Source: JAEUMW01 sp039807745
GTDB taxonomy: Bacteria > Pseudomonadota > Gammaproteobacteria > Burkholderiales > JAEUMW01
NCBI GenBank assembly: GCA_039807745.1
Contig: JBDHRV010000006.1
Coordinates: 1 to 57,339 of the forward strand
Reading direction: 5' to 3'
Length of the DNA: 57,339 nucleotides
Positions 16,131-24,670 of the stretch are shown here, in pieces. Under the pieces are notes generated by a model, which was not told where the DNA came from, did not search any database, and saw only the letters and a list, made by a program, of their open reading frames with translations. The position numbers and the translations under genes were made by a program. Within the stretch, counting starts at the first letter, position 1. Every line of letters begins with the position of its first letter.

Positions 16131-16860
16131 CCCGCTCGGCCTCGCGCGCAAGCTCGCGCCGCCTCCTCTGCACGGTCGCGATCGGTGGCGCGAAGATCAC
16201 TTCCGCATGCACCTCGCGTTGCGCGAGCAACAGCAGGATCGACTGCAACAGCGACATGTCGCCACAGTAGGCGGCGTCCACGTTCACGCTGCCGTCGTGC
16301 TTCCGGTAGCGCACCGCCGTCGGATACAGCGGGGCGCCGATGGTCACTGCCGGTTGCAGCAGCGATGCGTGGAAGTGATGAATGAAGCGACCGTCGCTCG
16401 TGGTGCCCTCGGGAAAGACCGTCACCCGATCTCCCGCTTCGAGCGCGGCACGCATGATCTCGTTCAGGCGCCCGGTGTCGCGGCGGCGCGCGCGTTCGAT
16501 GAACAGCGTGCCGGCGCGTGCACTGAGCAGACCCATCAGCGGCCAGCGCCGGATCTCCGATTTCGCGACGAAACGCGCCGGGCACACGACGTTGATCACG
16601 AAGATGTCGAGCCAGGATACGTGATTGGCGACCAGCAGCGCCGGTCGCGCGCGGTCGAGCGGCGGGTCGCCCCGGGTGTCGACCCGCAGATTGATGGCGG
16701 CGACGACGCGGGCGCACCAGCGCTGCATCATCGCGAGCCGCGCCAGATGCGAAATGAACGGATAGACGCACAGCACGCGCACGAGCCCTTCCAGGAGCAG
16801 GAACACGAGTCGCGCGAGGCGCCAACCACGGACCGGAAGAGGCGTTCTCCGGCCGCTCAT
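15964..16860 (-). CDS. PlsC-family acyltransferase, probably OlsA
   Basis: A 298-residue 1-acyl-sn-glycerol-3-phosphate acyltransferase family protein with N-terminal hydrophobic helices. It has the catalytic NHVSWLD box (H80, D85) and the FPEGTTSDG box near residue 150. Because its ATG overlaps the stop of an OlsB-like gene, it is probably OlsA, which O-acylates lyso-ornithine lipid to ornithine lipid. A general phosphatidic-acid role is also possible. The last 55 or so residues are a Pro/Ala-rich tail beyond the normal domain, and this tail is what overlaps apaH on the other strand. Confidence 0.85.
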   Translation of the reverse strand: MSGRRTPLPVRGWRLARLVFLLLEGLVRVLCVYPFISHLARLAMMQRWCARVVAAINLRVDTRGDPPLDRARPALLVANHVSWLDIFVINVVCPARFVAKSEIRRWPLMGLLSARAGTLFIERARRRDTGRLNEIMRAALEAGDRVTVFPEGTTSDGRFIHHFHASLLQPAVTIGAPLYPTAVRYRKHDGSVNVDAAYCGDMSLLQSILLLLAQREVHAEVIFAPPIATVQRRRRELAREAERVIATALALEVAHRKPGTGAGLPAAPPTASPPTDTRYQARAAVPPDANPAPTSAHK

Positions 16861-17639
16861 TCCTTCAGGAAGTGCTTCCGGTAGCGCGGTGTGAGGCGCG
16901 ACAGAGGCAGCAGGATCAAGAGATCGGCAGTGTTGAAGTCGGGATCCCAGGCCGGCTCGCCGCAGACATAGGCTCCGAGGCGCAGATAGCCCTTGATGAG
17001 TGGCGGCGTCGGCGCGGCGAGCGTGCCGTTCAGTGCGTCCAGGGGTAGCATGCAGCGCGGGAAGACGCGGTACTCGGCCGGGCTCAGGTGAGTCTGCTTG
17101 ATGCGGTGGTACACGCTCGCCGCCACGTGACCGCCGTCGGCCATGCTGATGCTTGCGCAACCGATCAGGTAATCGTAGCCGTGCTCGACCATGTAGTCGC
17201 CGAGCCCGGACCAGAGCAGTGCGATCGTTGCGCCGTTGCGGTAGTCGGCATGCACGCAGGAGCGACCCACCTCCACCATGCGGTCGCGCAGATGGGCGAG
17301 CCGGGCGAGATCGAACTCCGCGTCGGCATACAGACCTCCGATGCGCTTTGCCTGCGCGCTGGAGAGCACGCGGTACGTGCCGACCACTTCGTTGGTCGCG
17401 GTATCGCGAACCAGCAGATGCTCGCAATACGGGTCGAACCAATCGCAGTCGATGCCCGGTTCACGGGACGGCAGGTGCGCGCGCATCTCCTCGGCGAAGA
17501 CCTTGTAGCGCAGACGCTGTGCTTCGCGTACCTCGGCGGCGGAGGAAGCGAACTTGAGTGAGAGGCGATGGCGGATGCTCTTGTGGAGCCCGCTCTCCCT
17601 GAGCAACATGTCGGGTGGTGTGCGATCCATGCTCGCCAA
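16857..17639 (-). CDS. OlsB-like N-acyltransferase (GNAT)
   Basis: A 260-residue protein of the hemolysin-like/OlsB GNAT family. OlsB transfers a 3-hydroxyacyl chain from acyl-ACP to ornithine, the first step of ornithine lipid synthesis. Typical features are AQRLRYKVFAEEM near residues 40-52, DPYCEHLLVRD near 69-79, and the core VEVGRSCVHADYRNG, followed by LIGCASISM. Translation may start at residue 1 or at the in-frame ATG for M4. It is coupled (ATGA) to the PlsC-family gene, giving an olsBA pair. Confidence 0.82.
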   Translation of the reverse strand: MASMDRTPPDMLLRESGLHKSIRHRLSLKFASSAAEVREAQRLRYKVFAEEMRAHLPSREPGIDCDWFDPYCEHLLVRDTATNEVVGTYRVLSSAQAKRIGGLYADAEFDLARLAHLRDRMVEVGRSCVHADYRNGATIALLWSGLGDYMVEHGYDYLIGCASISMADGGHVAASVYHRIKQTHLSPAEYRVFPRCMLPLDALNGTLAAPTPPLIKGYLRLGAYVCGEPAWDPDFNTADLLILLPLSRLTPRYRKHFLKE

Positions 17640-17823
17640 GTTACGGGCGAGCGATGACCGGAAAGTTACGGTGGCGTTAAGAATATGTGTTTCTACGGTA
17701 ACTCAACGAGGGTCCGCCCGCAACTGCCGGACAGGCGCCGTGCCGGACAGGGCGTGTCGGACGTCCGCCCCATCGTTGCTGCGCGTTCCCCGACTTTGAC
17801 GGTCTCGCAACGGGCGAATTAGG

Positions 17824-19740
17824 ATGCGCTGTTTACCCCAGACACGGGCGAAGCCAATGGCCATGGACGAGCGTGAAGCTCTCCTCACGCACCCACCCCG
17901 CACGGCGCGCGCAGCGGCCGATACCGCAGTGCCACCGGCGGGGGAGCGGCGTCTCGTGCGTGCGATGCTGCGACCGTACCGGGGTTGGATCCTGCTGGTC
18001 GTCGCCATGATGCTGATCGAGACCGCGATGACGCTGGCGGCGCCGTGGCCGCTCAAGGTCGTGCTCGACAGCGTGCTCGGAACGCATCGGCCACCGGGGT
18101 GGCTCGAGGCGCTGAAGGTTGTTCCGGTCGACGGCGGCAGACTGGAGATCGCGGCCGCCGCGGCGCTGGCGGTCGTCCTGATCCAGCTTATCAAGTCCGT
18201 CGCGAGCTACATCGACAATTACTATACGGAAAGCATCAGCCAGTGGGTCGCGCACGATCTCAGGCTGCGCCTGTACGACCACCTGCAGCGGCTGTCCCTC
18301 GGGTACTACGACACGCACCAGTCGGGCGCGATCCTGTCGACGCTGACGGCCGACATCAAGACCATCCAGGGCTTCGCGTCCTCGGGGGTTCTCGGCATCC
18401 TGGTCGATCTGCTGACGATCGTCGGCATGCTCGGTCTCATGTTCTGGCTCGAGTGGGATTTCGCGCTGATCGCCGTGGCGGTGACGCCGTTCCTGCTCCT
18501 GTACGTCGCGCGCTTCAACCGGGCGGTGAAGAAAGCCACCCACGAAGTCCGCAAGCGGCAGAGCGACATCGTCGAGGTGGTCGAGCAGGGCCTCGAGCAG
18601 ACGCGGGTCGTGAAGGCGTACGGCCGCGAGGATCTCGAGGAACAGCGGCTGGCTCGGGCGAGCCTTGCCACGGTCGATGCGGCGCTGGCGGCGCGGCGCG
18701 TGAAGTCGCTCCTGGGGCCGGCGGTGGCACTTACCGCGGCCGGCTGCACGGCGTTCGTGCTGTGGCGCGGCAGCAACCTCGTCGTCGCCGGCGCGATGAC
18801 GATCGGCAGCCTGACCGTCTTTCTCACCTATCTGTCGAAGTTCTTCAAACCGGTGCAGGACCTCGCGAAGATGAGCAACACCATCGCGCAGACCGCCGTC
18901 GGGCTCGAGCGCATCCAGACCATCCTCGAGGCCGACGACGTGCTGCCGGAGAAGACCGATGCACGGGAACCGGGGATGCTCAAGGGCGACATCGTGTTCG
19001 AGCACGTCGCATTCGCCTACGACCCGAAGGCGCCGGTGCTGCGCGACGTGAGCATCGCAATCGCGGCGGGCCAGACGGTCGGCGTCGTCGGCCCCACTGG
19101 CGGCGGCAAGTCGACCTTCGTCAGCATGATCCCGCGCTTCTACGATGCGGGCGCGGGCAGCGTGCGCATCGACGGGGTCGACGTGCGCGACTACCGGCTC
19201 TCGGGTCTGCGCGCGAACATCGGCTTCGTGCTGCAGGACACGATGCTCTTTCACGGCACCGTGCTCGAGAACATCGCTTATGGCCGCCCCGGCGCGACGC
19301 AGCAGGAGATCATCGCCGCGGCGAAGCTCGCCAACGCCGACGAATTCATCGCACGCATGCCCGATGGCTACCAGACCATGGTCGGCGAGCGCGGCGCGAC
19401 GCTGTCGGGGGGGCAGCGCCAGCGCGTCGGCATCGCCCGCGCGATCGTGCGCAACGCGCCGATCCTGATCCTCGACGAGCCCACCGCGGCGCTCGATACC
19501 GAGTCGGAGAAGCTGGTGATGAACGCGCTCGAGACGCTCATGCGAGGGCGCACGGTGATCACCATCGCGCACCGGCTCTCGACGATCCGCGACGCCGACG
19601 TGATCCTGGTGCTGCGGGAGGGGGTCGTCGCCGAGCAGGGCACGCACGACGAACTGCTCGCCCGCGGCGGGATCTATGCCGATCTGTGCCGCACCCAGGC
19701 CGGACTGAGTGCGGCGGTGACATCGGTCACAGCAACTTGA
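17824..19740 (+). CDS. ABC exporter, membrane domain fused to ATPase (MsbA-like type)
   Basis: A 638-residue half-transporter that should work as a homodimer. Six membrane helices span about 55-330 and the ATP-binding domain follows. Walker A is GPTGGGKST (about 423-431), the ABC signature is LSGGQRQR (about 527-534), Walker B is ILILDEPTAALD, and the switch histidine is in IAHRLST. The substrate is not predictable; lipids or drugs are typical. Its neighbours, the ornithine-lipid pair and a phospholipase D protein, make a lipid-related role plausible. In-frame ATGs at 17857 and 17863 are possible alternative starts. The downstream gene follows after 21 bp. Confidence 0.88.
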   Translation: MRCLPQTRAKPMAMDEREALLTHPPRTARAAADTAVPPAGERRLVRAMLRPYRGWILLVVAMMLIETAMTLAAPWPLKVVLDSVLGTHRPPGWLEALKVVPVDGGRLEIAAAAALAVVLIQLIKSVASYIDNYYTESISQWVAHDLRLRLYDHLQRLSLGYYDTHQSGAILSTLTADIKTIQGFASSGVLGILVDLLTIVGMLGLMFWLEWDFALIAVAVTPFLLLYVARFNRAVKKATHEVRKRQSDIVEVVEQGLEQTRVVKAYGREDLEEQRLARASLATVDAALAARRVKSLLGPAVALTAAGCTAFVLWRGSNLVVAGAMTIGSLTVFLTYLSKFFKPVQDLAKMSNTIAQTAVGLERIQTILEADDVLPEKTDAREPGMLKGDIVFEHVAFAYDPKAPVLRDVSIAIAAGQTVGVVGPTGGGKSTFVSMIPRFYDAGAGSVRIDGVDVRDYRLSGLRANIGFVLQDTMLFHGTVLENIAYGRPGATQQEIIAAAKLANADEFIARMPDGYQTMVGERGATLSGGQRQRVGIARAIVRNAPILILDEPTAALDTESEKLVMNALETLMRGRTVITIAHRLSTIRDADVILVLREGVVAEQGTHDELLARGGIYADLCRTQAGLSAAVTSVTAT

Positions 19741-19761
19741 TGCAGGCGGAGGTTTGCCGAC

Positions 19762-20757
19762 ATGTCCCGTACCCTGATCGTTCTTCCCGACGACACCGTG
19801 CAGCCGCTGCTCGACGCCATTGGCGGGGCGCGGCGATCGCTGCGCGTGAAAATGTTCGTCTTCTCCGATCCCGGCCTGCTCGCCGCCGTCATCGACGCGC
19901 GCCGGCGCGGCGTGCAGGTCCGGGTCATGCTGAATCCCGCGCGCCGCAGCGGCGAGGACGCGAACACCGCCACGCGCCAGGCGCTCGAGCGGGCCGGGGT
20001 GGAGGTCGCGGACAGCAGCCCCAAGTTCGATCTCACACACGAGAAGTCGATGGTCGTCGACGACGCCATCGCCTTCGTGAAGTCGCTCAACTGGGATCCG
20101 AAGAACCTGACCGCAACGCGCGACTACGCGGTGGCGACGGCACACAAGCACGAGGTCGGTGAGATCGTCGAGGGCTTCGAAGCCGACTGGTCGCGGCAGT
20201 CGTTCGAGCCGGACGAGCGCGCGCACCTGATCTGGTGCAACAGCAACGGGCGCAACCGCTTCGCCCGCTTTATCGACGGTGCAAAGCATTCGCTGTTCGT
20301 GCAGAACGAGCGCTACCAGGATCAGGTGATCATCGAGCGGCTAGTGCGGGCAGTGCGCCGCGGTGTGCGGCTGCACGTCATGGCGCGCGCGCCGCACACG
20401 CTAAAGCGCGACAAGCTGGTCGAAGGCGTCGGCGGACTGCGCATCCTCGACGACGTCGGCGCCAAGGTGCACACGCTCAAGCATCTCAAACTGCATGCGA
20501 AGATGATGCTGGCAGACGGTGAGCGCGCCATCGTTGGCTCGATCAACCTGGCGCCGGGCAGCTTCGACAGTCGGCGCGAGCTCGCGATCGAAGTCGACGA
20601 CGAACATGTAATCCAGCGGCTGCGACGCGTCGCGGAGCATGACTGGGAACACTCGCATCCGCTCGATCTGAGCGACAAGGGACTGCTCGCCGATCTCGAG
20701 AAACGCGCGATCGACGCCGCGTCGCAACTGGCGCTGAACCCCGACGAGAAACGGTGA
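19762..20757 (+). CDS. Phospholipase D-family protein (cardiolipin-synthase-like)
   Basis: A 331-residue protein with two HKD motifs: H93-x-K95-x4-D100 (THEKSMVVDD, followed by SLNW) and H245-x-K247-x4-D252 (LHAKMMLAD, followed by GSINLAPGS). Together they form one phosphatidyl-transfer or phosphodiesterase site. There is no membrane helix or signal peptide, unlike classical cardiolipin synthases of about 480 residues. It may be a lipid-modifying enzyme acting with the preceding exporter gene, or another phosphodiesterase. It lies 21 bp after the exporter stop and is probably co-transcribed. Confidence 0.85.
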   Translation: MSRTLIVLPDDTVQPLLDAIGGARRSLRVKMFVFSDPGLLAAVIDARRRGVQVRVMLNPARRSGEDANTATRQALERAGVEVADSSPKFDLTHEKSMVVDDAIAFVKSLNWDPKNLTATRDYAVATAHKHEVGEIVEGFEADWSRQSFEPDERAHLIWCNSNGRNRFARFIDGAKHSLFVQNERYQDQVIIERLVRAVRRGVRLHVMARAPHTLKRDKLVEGVGGLRILDDVGAKVHTLKHLKLHAKMMLADGERAIVGSINLAPGSFDSRRELAIEVDDEHVIQRLRRVAEHDWEHSHPLDLSDKGLLADLEKRAIDAASQLALNPDEKR

Positions 20758-20781
20758 CGGTGCAGCGGACGCCGGGTGGCG

Positions 20782-21255
20782 TCAACGACTGACGCGGGTC
20801 ACGCCCTGGCCCGAGAGCACGCGTACGCGGTCCCCCGGCTGAAAGGTGGTGTTGGCGTCGACTGCCTGGACCACTGCAATCGTCTGGCCGTTGTCGAGCT
20901 TTACGACCAGCTCGAGCCCCGAGCTCTTGGTGATGCCTTCCTCTGCCGCGGCGCCAGCGAGACCGCCGGCGATGGCACCGACTGCCGCGGCGACGGCGCT
21001 CCCGGTACCGTGTCCGATGGTGCTCGCCGCAATGCCGCCCGTGACTCCGCCTGCGACGGCGCCGATGCCGCTCTTGGTGCCTTCGATCCGCACCTCGCGC
21101 ACGCTCTCGATGGTGCCCAAGCGGACGCTTTGCTCGGTGCGGGCCTGATCGCGCGAGTAGACGTCACCGGCCTTGCTGCTGACGCAGCCGGCGAGCAGCG
21201 CTGCCCACAGCAGCGCGAAGCTTGCCCACAGCAAGCGCTTGGGGAGATTTACCAT
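20782..21255 (-). CDS. SlyB/Pcp-like outer-membrane lipoprotein
   Basis: A 157-residue lipoprotein with a lipobox LLAGC (lipidated C24). A central glycine-zipper region (about residues 62-108, repeated GxxxG patterns such as AVAGGVTGGIAAS) is typical of the 17-kDa antigen/SlyB family. The C-terminal part (LVVKLDNGQTIAVVQ and GDRVRVL) is the SlyB-like beta domain. It is probably an envelope-integrity factor tied to outer-membrane proteins. The start overlaps the kinase gene stop by 7 bp. Confidence 0.85.
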   Translation of the reverse strand: MVNLPKRLLWASFALLWAALLAGCVSSKAGDVYSRDQARTEQSVRLGTIESVREVRIEGTKSGIGAVAGGVTGGIAASTIGHGTGSAVAAAVGAIAGGLAGAAAEEGITKSSGLELVVKLDNGQTIAVVQAVDANTTFQPGDRVRVLSGQGVTRVSR

Positions 21256-22184
21256 GGTGCGGTGCCGAAGGCTTCCTTGAACATGTCTCCAATTTGACTA
21301 CGGCTGGCGAAATGGTTCTGCCCCCCTCGGCGCGCGATCTTGAGGGCTCCGAGTAGCGCGGCGAGCCGCCCAGTCAGCGGCCAGTCGAACCCGTGCGCGA
21401 TGCCGTACAGCAGACCGGCGCGATAAGCGTCCCCGCAGCCCGTCGGATCGACCACTGCCTCGGGTTTCACGCTGGGAATCGCATACCGCCTGCCGTGAGC
21501 GAGGATTATCGAACCCTCCGCGCCGAGGGTGACGATCAGGGCTTTCACCGCACGCGCGAGTTCCTCCAGCGACTGACCGCTGCGTTCCTGCAGCAGCTGT
21601 GCTTCGTAGTCGTTGAGTGCGACGTAATCGGCGAGGTCGAGAAAATGCAGGAGCTCCTCGCCGTTGAACATCGGCATGCCCTGGCCGGGATCGAACAGGA
21701 AGGGGATGCCGGCTTCCGCGAATTCCCGCGCGTGCTGCAGCATGCCGTCGCGACCATCCGGCGCGACGATGCCGAGCTTGATGTTGGCCGCATCTGGCAC
21801 GTGATTGAGATGGGAGTGATTCATCGCGCCGGGGTGGAACGCCGTGATCTGGTTGTCGTCGAGATCGGTCGTGATGAACGCCTGCGCCGTGTACGCGTCG
21901 GCGACGCGTTGCACGTGGGCCTGATCGATCTGAAGGCTTTCCAGGCGCTTCGCGTAGGGTGCGAAATCCTCGCCCACGGTGGCCATGATGATCGGCTCGC
22001 CGCCGAGCATGTCGAGGTTGTATGCGATGTTTCCGGCACACCCGCCGAACTCGCGGCGCATTTGCGGCACGAGGAACGACACGTTCAGGATGTGGATCTT
22101 GTCGGGGAGGATGTGGTTTTCGAAGCGATCCTGAAACACCATGATAGTGTCGTAGGCGAGGGACCCGCAGATCAGCGTGCGCAT
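21249..22184 (-). CDS. PfkB-family carbohydrate/nucleoside kinase
   Basis: A 311-residue ribokinase-fold kinase. It carries the first PfkB signature region (REFGGCAGNIAYNLDMLGG, about 45-62) and the second, DPTGCGDAYRAG (246-257), with catalytic D252 and anion-hole GCGD. Similar bacterial proteins are annotated as adenosine kinase-like or generic sugar kinases; the substrate cannot be fixed from sequence. ATG at 22184 gives the normal family N-terminus (RTLICGSLAYD). It is co-transcribed with the SlyB-like gene. Confidence 0.85.
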   Translation of the reverse strand: MRTLICGSLAYDTIMVFQDRFENHILPDKIHILNVSFLVPQMRREFGGCAGNIAYNLDMLGGEPIIMATVGEDFAPYAKRLESLQIDQAHVQRVADAYTAQAFITTDLDDNQITAFHPGAMNHSHLNHVPDAANIKLGIVAPDGRDGMLQHAREFAEAGIPFLFDPGQGMPMFNGEELLHFLDLADYVALNDYEAQLLQERSGQSLEELARAVKALIVTLGAEGSIILAHGRRYAIPSVKPEAVVDPTGCGDAYRAGLLYGIAHGFDWPLTGRLAALLGALKIARRGGQNHFASRSQIGDMFKEAFGTAPW

Positions 22185-22295
22185 GGCGAAACCCTGTAGC
22201 AAAGGCGGGTCGGGAGTATAGCATCGGGTCGCGGGCTGCTCGTTTCGCGGGCGAGCGCGCGTGCTGCGCCGCGTGCTATCTGTTAGGCTCTCCTC

Positions 22296-22652
22296 GAAGC
22301 TGGCCAGACAGTCGCTGTGGATCTTCGAGTCCGCAGAGGAAAGTCCGGGCTCCACAGAGCAGGATGCCGGCTAACGGCCGGACGCCGCGAGGCGATGGAA
22401 AGTGCAACAGAGAACAGACCGCCGATGGCTGCCGGTTCGCCGGCGGATCAGGCAAGGGTGAAACGGTGCGGTAAGAGCGCACCGCGGACGTGGCAACACG
22501 GACGGCACGGCAAACCCCATCCGGAGCAAGACCGAATAAGCAAGCGACGACGCTGCTCGCCGAGCTTGCGGGTAGGTTGCTAGAGCCTCGGGGTAACTCG
22601 AGGCCCAGATGAATGACTGTCCACGACAGAACCCGGCTTACCGGCCAGCTTC
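22296..22652 (+). ncRNA. rnpB: RNase P RNA, bacterial class A
   Basis: The catalytic RNA that matures tRNA 5' ends. Ends pair as helix P1 (GAAGCTGG at 22296, CCAGCTTC ending at 22652). Conserved regions are visible: CAGACAGTCGC near the start, the P4 strand GAGGAAAGTCCGGGCTCC near 22336, GGGTGAAACGGTGCGGTAAG in the specificity domain, and ACAGAACCCGGCTTACC near the end. Length is about 357 nt, normal for betaproteobacteria. Ends are set from P1 and could shift by a few bases. Confidence 0.95.
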
Positions 22653-22837
22653 CCCTTCTCTTCTGACATCCGTCCCCGTTCCGGGATCGTCGTTCTCTTT
22701 TCGTTCTCCAGTGGGAAACGACCGCTGTCGTTTGTCATCTCACGTCGAATCTTTATTTTTTCAGGTAACTAATTATTTCTCAATGAGAATGATCGAGTCT
22801 GGATTTGCTCTTCCTGGGACTCGATAAGTCATTGTAG

Positions 22838-22866
22838 GAAAAAAGAAAAAAGCCTCTTCCAGGCTT
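22838..22866 (-). terminator. Intrinsic terminator pointing left, inside the mraZ promoter
   Basis: Read on the minus strand, the hairpin AAGCCT-GGAAG-AGGCTT (arms 22866-22861 and 22855-22850) is followed by TTTTCTTTTTTC. It therefore fits termination of leftward, not rightward, transcription. It overlaps the -35 of the mraZ promoter. No leftward gene is present in the adjoining dcw cluster. Confidence 0.65.
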
Positions 22867-22893
22867 GACCTGGAACATGGCTTGCTCTACAGT
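22865..22893 (+). promoter_or_regulatory. Main sigma-70 promoter of the dcw cluster
   Basis: TTGACC (22865-22870) and TACAGT (22888-22893) are separated by 17 bp, about 60 bp upstream of the mraZ start. The -10 abuts the MraZ repeats, so MraZ binding would hinder polymerase. Confidence 0.8.
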
Positions 22894-22920
22894 GGAGAAA
22901 AGTGGATGTAAGTGGGAAAA
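22891..22920 (+). promoter_or_regulatory. MraZ operator, three 10-bp repeats
   Basis: Three direct repeats AGTGGAGAAA, AGTGGATGTA and AGTGGGAAAA follow one another with an exact 10-bp period. This matches the known MraZ operator logic of GTGG-type repeats at one per helical turn, bound by the MraZ ring. A further AGTGG overlaps the mraZ start codon region (22949-22953) and another lies at 22709-22713. Confidence 0.8.
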
Positions 22921-22953
22921 AAGGTCGAATTCTGACCTGAAAGGAGGAAGTGG

Positions 22954-23400
22954 ATGTTTCAGGGTGCGGCGGCCCTCAACATGGATGCGAAGGGGCGAAT
23001 CGCTGTCCCGACGCGTCATCGCGAGGCGCTCACGCGCGACGCGGGCGGCAAGCTCGTGCTCACGGCGCACCCCGAAGGCTGTCTGCTCCTCTATCCCGGT
23101 CCCGCGTGGGAACCGGTGCGTACGAAGGTCATGGGTTTCCCCAGCTTCAACACACTGGCCAGCAAGTGGAAGCGGCTGCTCGTCGGTTTCGCCGAGGACG
23201 TGGAGCTCGACGGCGCCGGGCGCGTGCTCGTGTCCCCCGAGTTGCGCGGCTTCGCGCGGCTCGACAAGCGCGTGATGATGGTCGGCCAGGGCAGCCACTT
23301 CGAGATCTGGGCATTCGAGGCGTGGGAGCGGCAGCTGGCGGAGATCACGGGACAGCCGGAGCAGTCACTGCCGCCTGGGATGGAGGACTTTGCACTGTGA
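22954..23400 (+). CDS. mraZ: Transcriptional regulator MraZ
   Basis: A 148-residue protein with two tandem AbrB-like SpoVT domains. The first holds NMDAKGRIAVPTRHRE (about 10-25) and the second ELDGAGRVLVSPELRGFA (about 87-104), each with the family DxxGR core. MraZ forms an oligomeric ring and represses the dcw promoter by binding direct repeats, which are present just upstream. A strong AAAGGAGG ribosome site precedes the ATG. First gene of the cluster. Confidence 0.95.
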   Translation: MFQGAAALNMDAKGRIAVPTRHREALTRDAGGKLVLTAHPEGCLLLYPGPAWEPVRTKVMGFPSFNTLASKWKRLLVGFAEDVELDGAGRVLVSPELRGFARLDKRVMMVGQGSHFEIWAFEAWERQLAEITGQPEQSLPPGMEDFAL

Positions 23401-23453
23401 CGGCTGGCTGCGGAACCCGAGCCAAACGCTGCCCCGAGGCGATCTCGTGAGCG

Positions 23454-24386
23454 ATGACTGCCGATGCGCACATCACGGTGCTGCGCGACGAGGCAGTCGA
23501 GGCGCTGCGTGTGCGCCCCGACGGCTGCTACGTCGATTGCACGTTCGGACGCGGTGGACACAGCCGGGCGATCCTGGCGCGCCTCGAACCAGCCGGTCGG
23601 CTCTATGCGCTGGACCGCGATCCGCAGGCGATCGCGGCCGGACGCACGCTCGCGGACCCGCGTCTTGTGCTCGTGCACAGCCCCTTCTCCCGGGTGGGAG
23701 AGGTGCTGGCGAGCCACGGGGTCGAACGTGTCGACGGCATGCTGCTCGACCTGGGCGTGTCGTCGCCGCAGCTCGAGCAGGCCGAGCGCGGATTCAGCTT
23801 TCGGGTGGATGGGCCGCTCGACATGCGAATGGACCCCGCCACGGGGGAGAGCGCGGCGCAGTTTCTGGCGCGCGCTGCGGAGAGCGAAATCGGACAGGTG
23901 ATCAGAGACTATGGCGAAGAACGGTTTGCTAAACAGATTGCAAGAGCGATTGTTGCGGCTCGAACGCGGGAGCCTCTTCGCACAACCCGCGAGCTGGCCG
24001 CGCTCGTCGCAGCGGCCGTCCGCACGCGTGAACCTCACCAAGATCCGGCGACGCGTACGTTCCAGGCTCTCCGGATCCACGTCAACCAGGAGCTCGAGGA
24101 GCTGTCGCGCGTGCTAGCACGCAGCCTCGATCTGCTTGCGACTGGCGGCCGCCTCGTGGTGGTGAGCTTCCATTCCCTCGAGGATCGGATCGTGAAGCGC
24201 TTCATTCGTGACGCCTCGCGTCCCGGCGCGATTCCGGATCGCCTGCCGCTGCGCGCGGCCGAGATGCCGCCGCCGCGCCTCGTCGCCATCGGCAAGCCGG
24301 TGCGGGCAGCGGCGCCGGAAGTGGCGGTCAACCCGCGTGCGCGCAGCGCCGTGCTGCGCGTCGCCGAGCGCACGGCGGCAGCGTGA
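23454..24386 (+). CDS. rsmH: 16S rRNA m4C1402 methyltransferase
   Basis: A 310-residue SAM-dependent methyltransferase (MraW) that N4-methylates C1402 in the ribosomal P site. It shows the family start HITVLRDEAVEAL, the SAM loop DCTFGRGGHSRAIL (about 30-43), DLGVSSPQLEQAERGFSF (about 98-115) and the C-terminal VVVSFHSLEDRIVKRF. It is 53 bp after mraZ, and its stop overlaps the GTG of ftsL. Confidence 0.96.
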   Translation: MTADAHITVLRDEAVEALRVRPDGCYVDCTFGRGGHSRAILARLEPAGRLYALDRDPQAIAAGRTLADPRLVLVHSPFSRVGEVLASHGVERVDGMLLDLGVSSPQLEQAERGFSFRVDGPLDMRMDPATGESAAQFLARAAESEIGQVIRDYGEERFAKQIARAIVAARTREPLRTTRELAALVAAAVRTREPHQDPATRTFQALRIHVNQELEELSRVLARSLDLLATGGRLVVVSFHSLEDRIVKRFIRDASRPGAIPDRLPLRAAEMPPPRLVAIGKPVRAAAPEVAVNPRARSAVLRVAERTAAA

Positions 24387-24670
24387 GTCGCCTCAACGTT
24401 CTGCTCTCGGTCATCGCCGTGCTGTGCGCACTCGGCGTGGTGACGAGCCAGCACCATGCGCGCAAGCTCTTCGTCGAGTTCGAGCACGAGCAGGACGTCA
24501 CCCGCAGCCTCGAGATCGAGTGGGGACAGCTGCAGCTCGAACAGAGCACGTGGGCGATGCACGCCCGCGTCGAGAAGCTCGCCGCCGACCGGCTGCAGAT
24601 GCGCGCCCCGCATCCGTCGAAGGTGCAGGTCGTGCCGCTCGCAACGAACGTCGCCCGCGCGGCACCGTGA
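24383..24670 (+). CDS. ftsL: Cell division protein FtsL
   Basis: A 95-residue bitopic protein of the FtsQLB divisome subcomplex. There is one membrane helix near the N-terminus (about 5-22), then a periplasmic coiled coil (HARKLFVEFEHEQ, SLEIEWGQLQLEQ) and the conserved end pattern RVEKLAADRLQM. GTG start, overlapping the rsmH stop; its own stop overlaps the ftsI GTG. Confidence 0.92.
   Translation: MSRLNVLLSVIAVLCALGVVTSQHHARKLFVEFEHEQDVTRSLEIEWGQLQLEQSTWAMHARVEKLAADRLQMRAPHPSKVQVVPLATNVARAAP

Larger units (their letters stand above)
22653..22953. other. Intergenic region between rnpB and mraZ
   Basis: This stretch holds the dcw control region and no gene. A small hairpin AAACGAC-CGCT-GTCGTTT (22716-22733) may end rnpB transcripts. 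An unusually AT-rich block lies at 22750-22790, then an inverted repeat ATCGAGTC/GACTCGAT (about 22791-22824), an intrinsic terminator on the opposite strand, and the mraZ promoter and operator. Confidence 0.6.

Noticed and set aside
17703..17800. Direct repeats (GCCGGACAGG twice) between olsB-like and exporter genes as an operator
   Set aside because: Only two imperfectly spaced copies and no known regulator motif; not strong enough.
20768..20783. Hairpin GACGCC-GGGT-GGCGTC between convergent PLD and SlyB genes as a terminator
   Set aside because: Only 6 bp of stem and no T run on either strand; it also overlaps the SlyB gene end.
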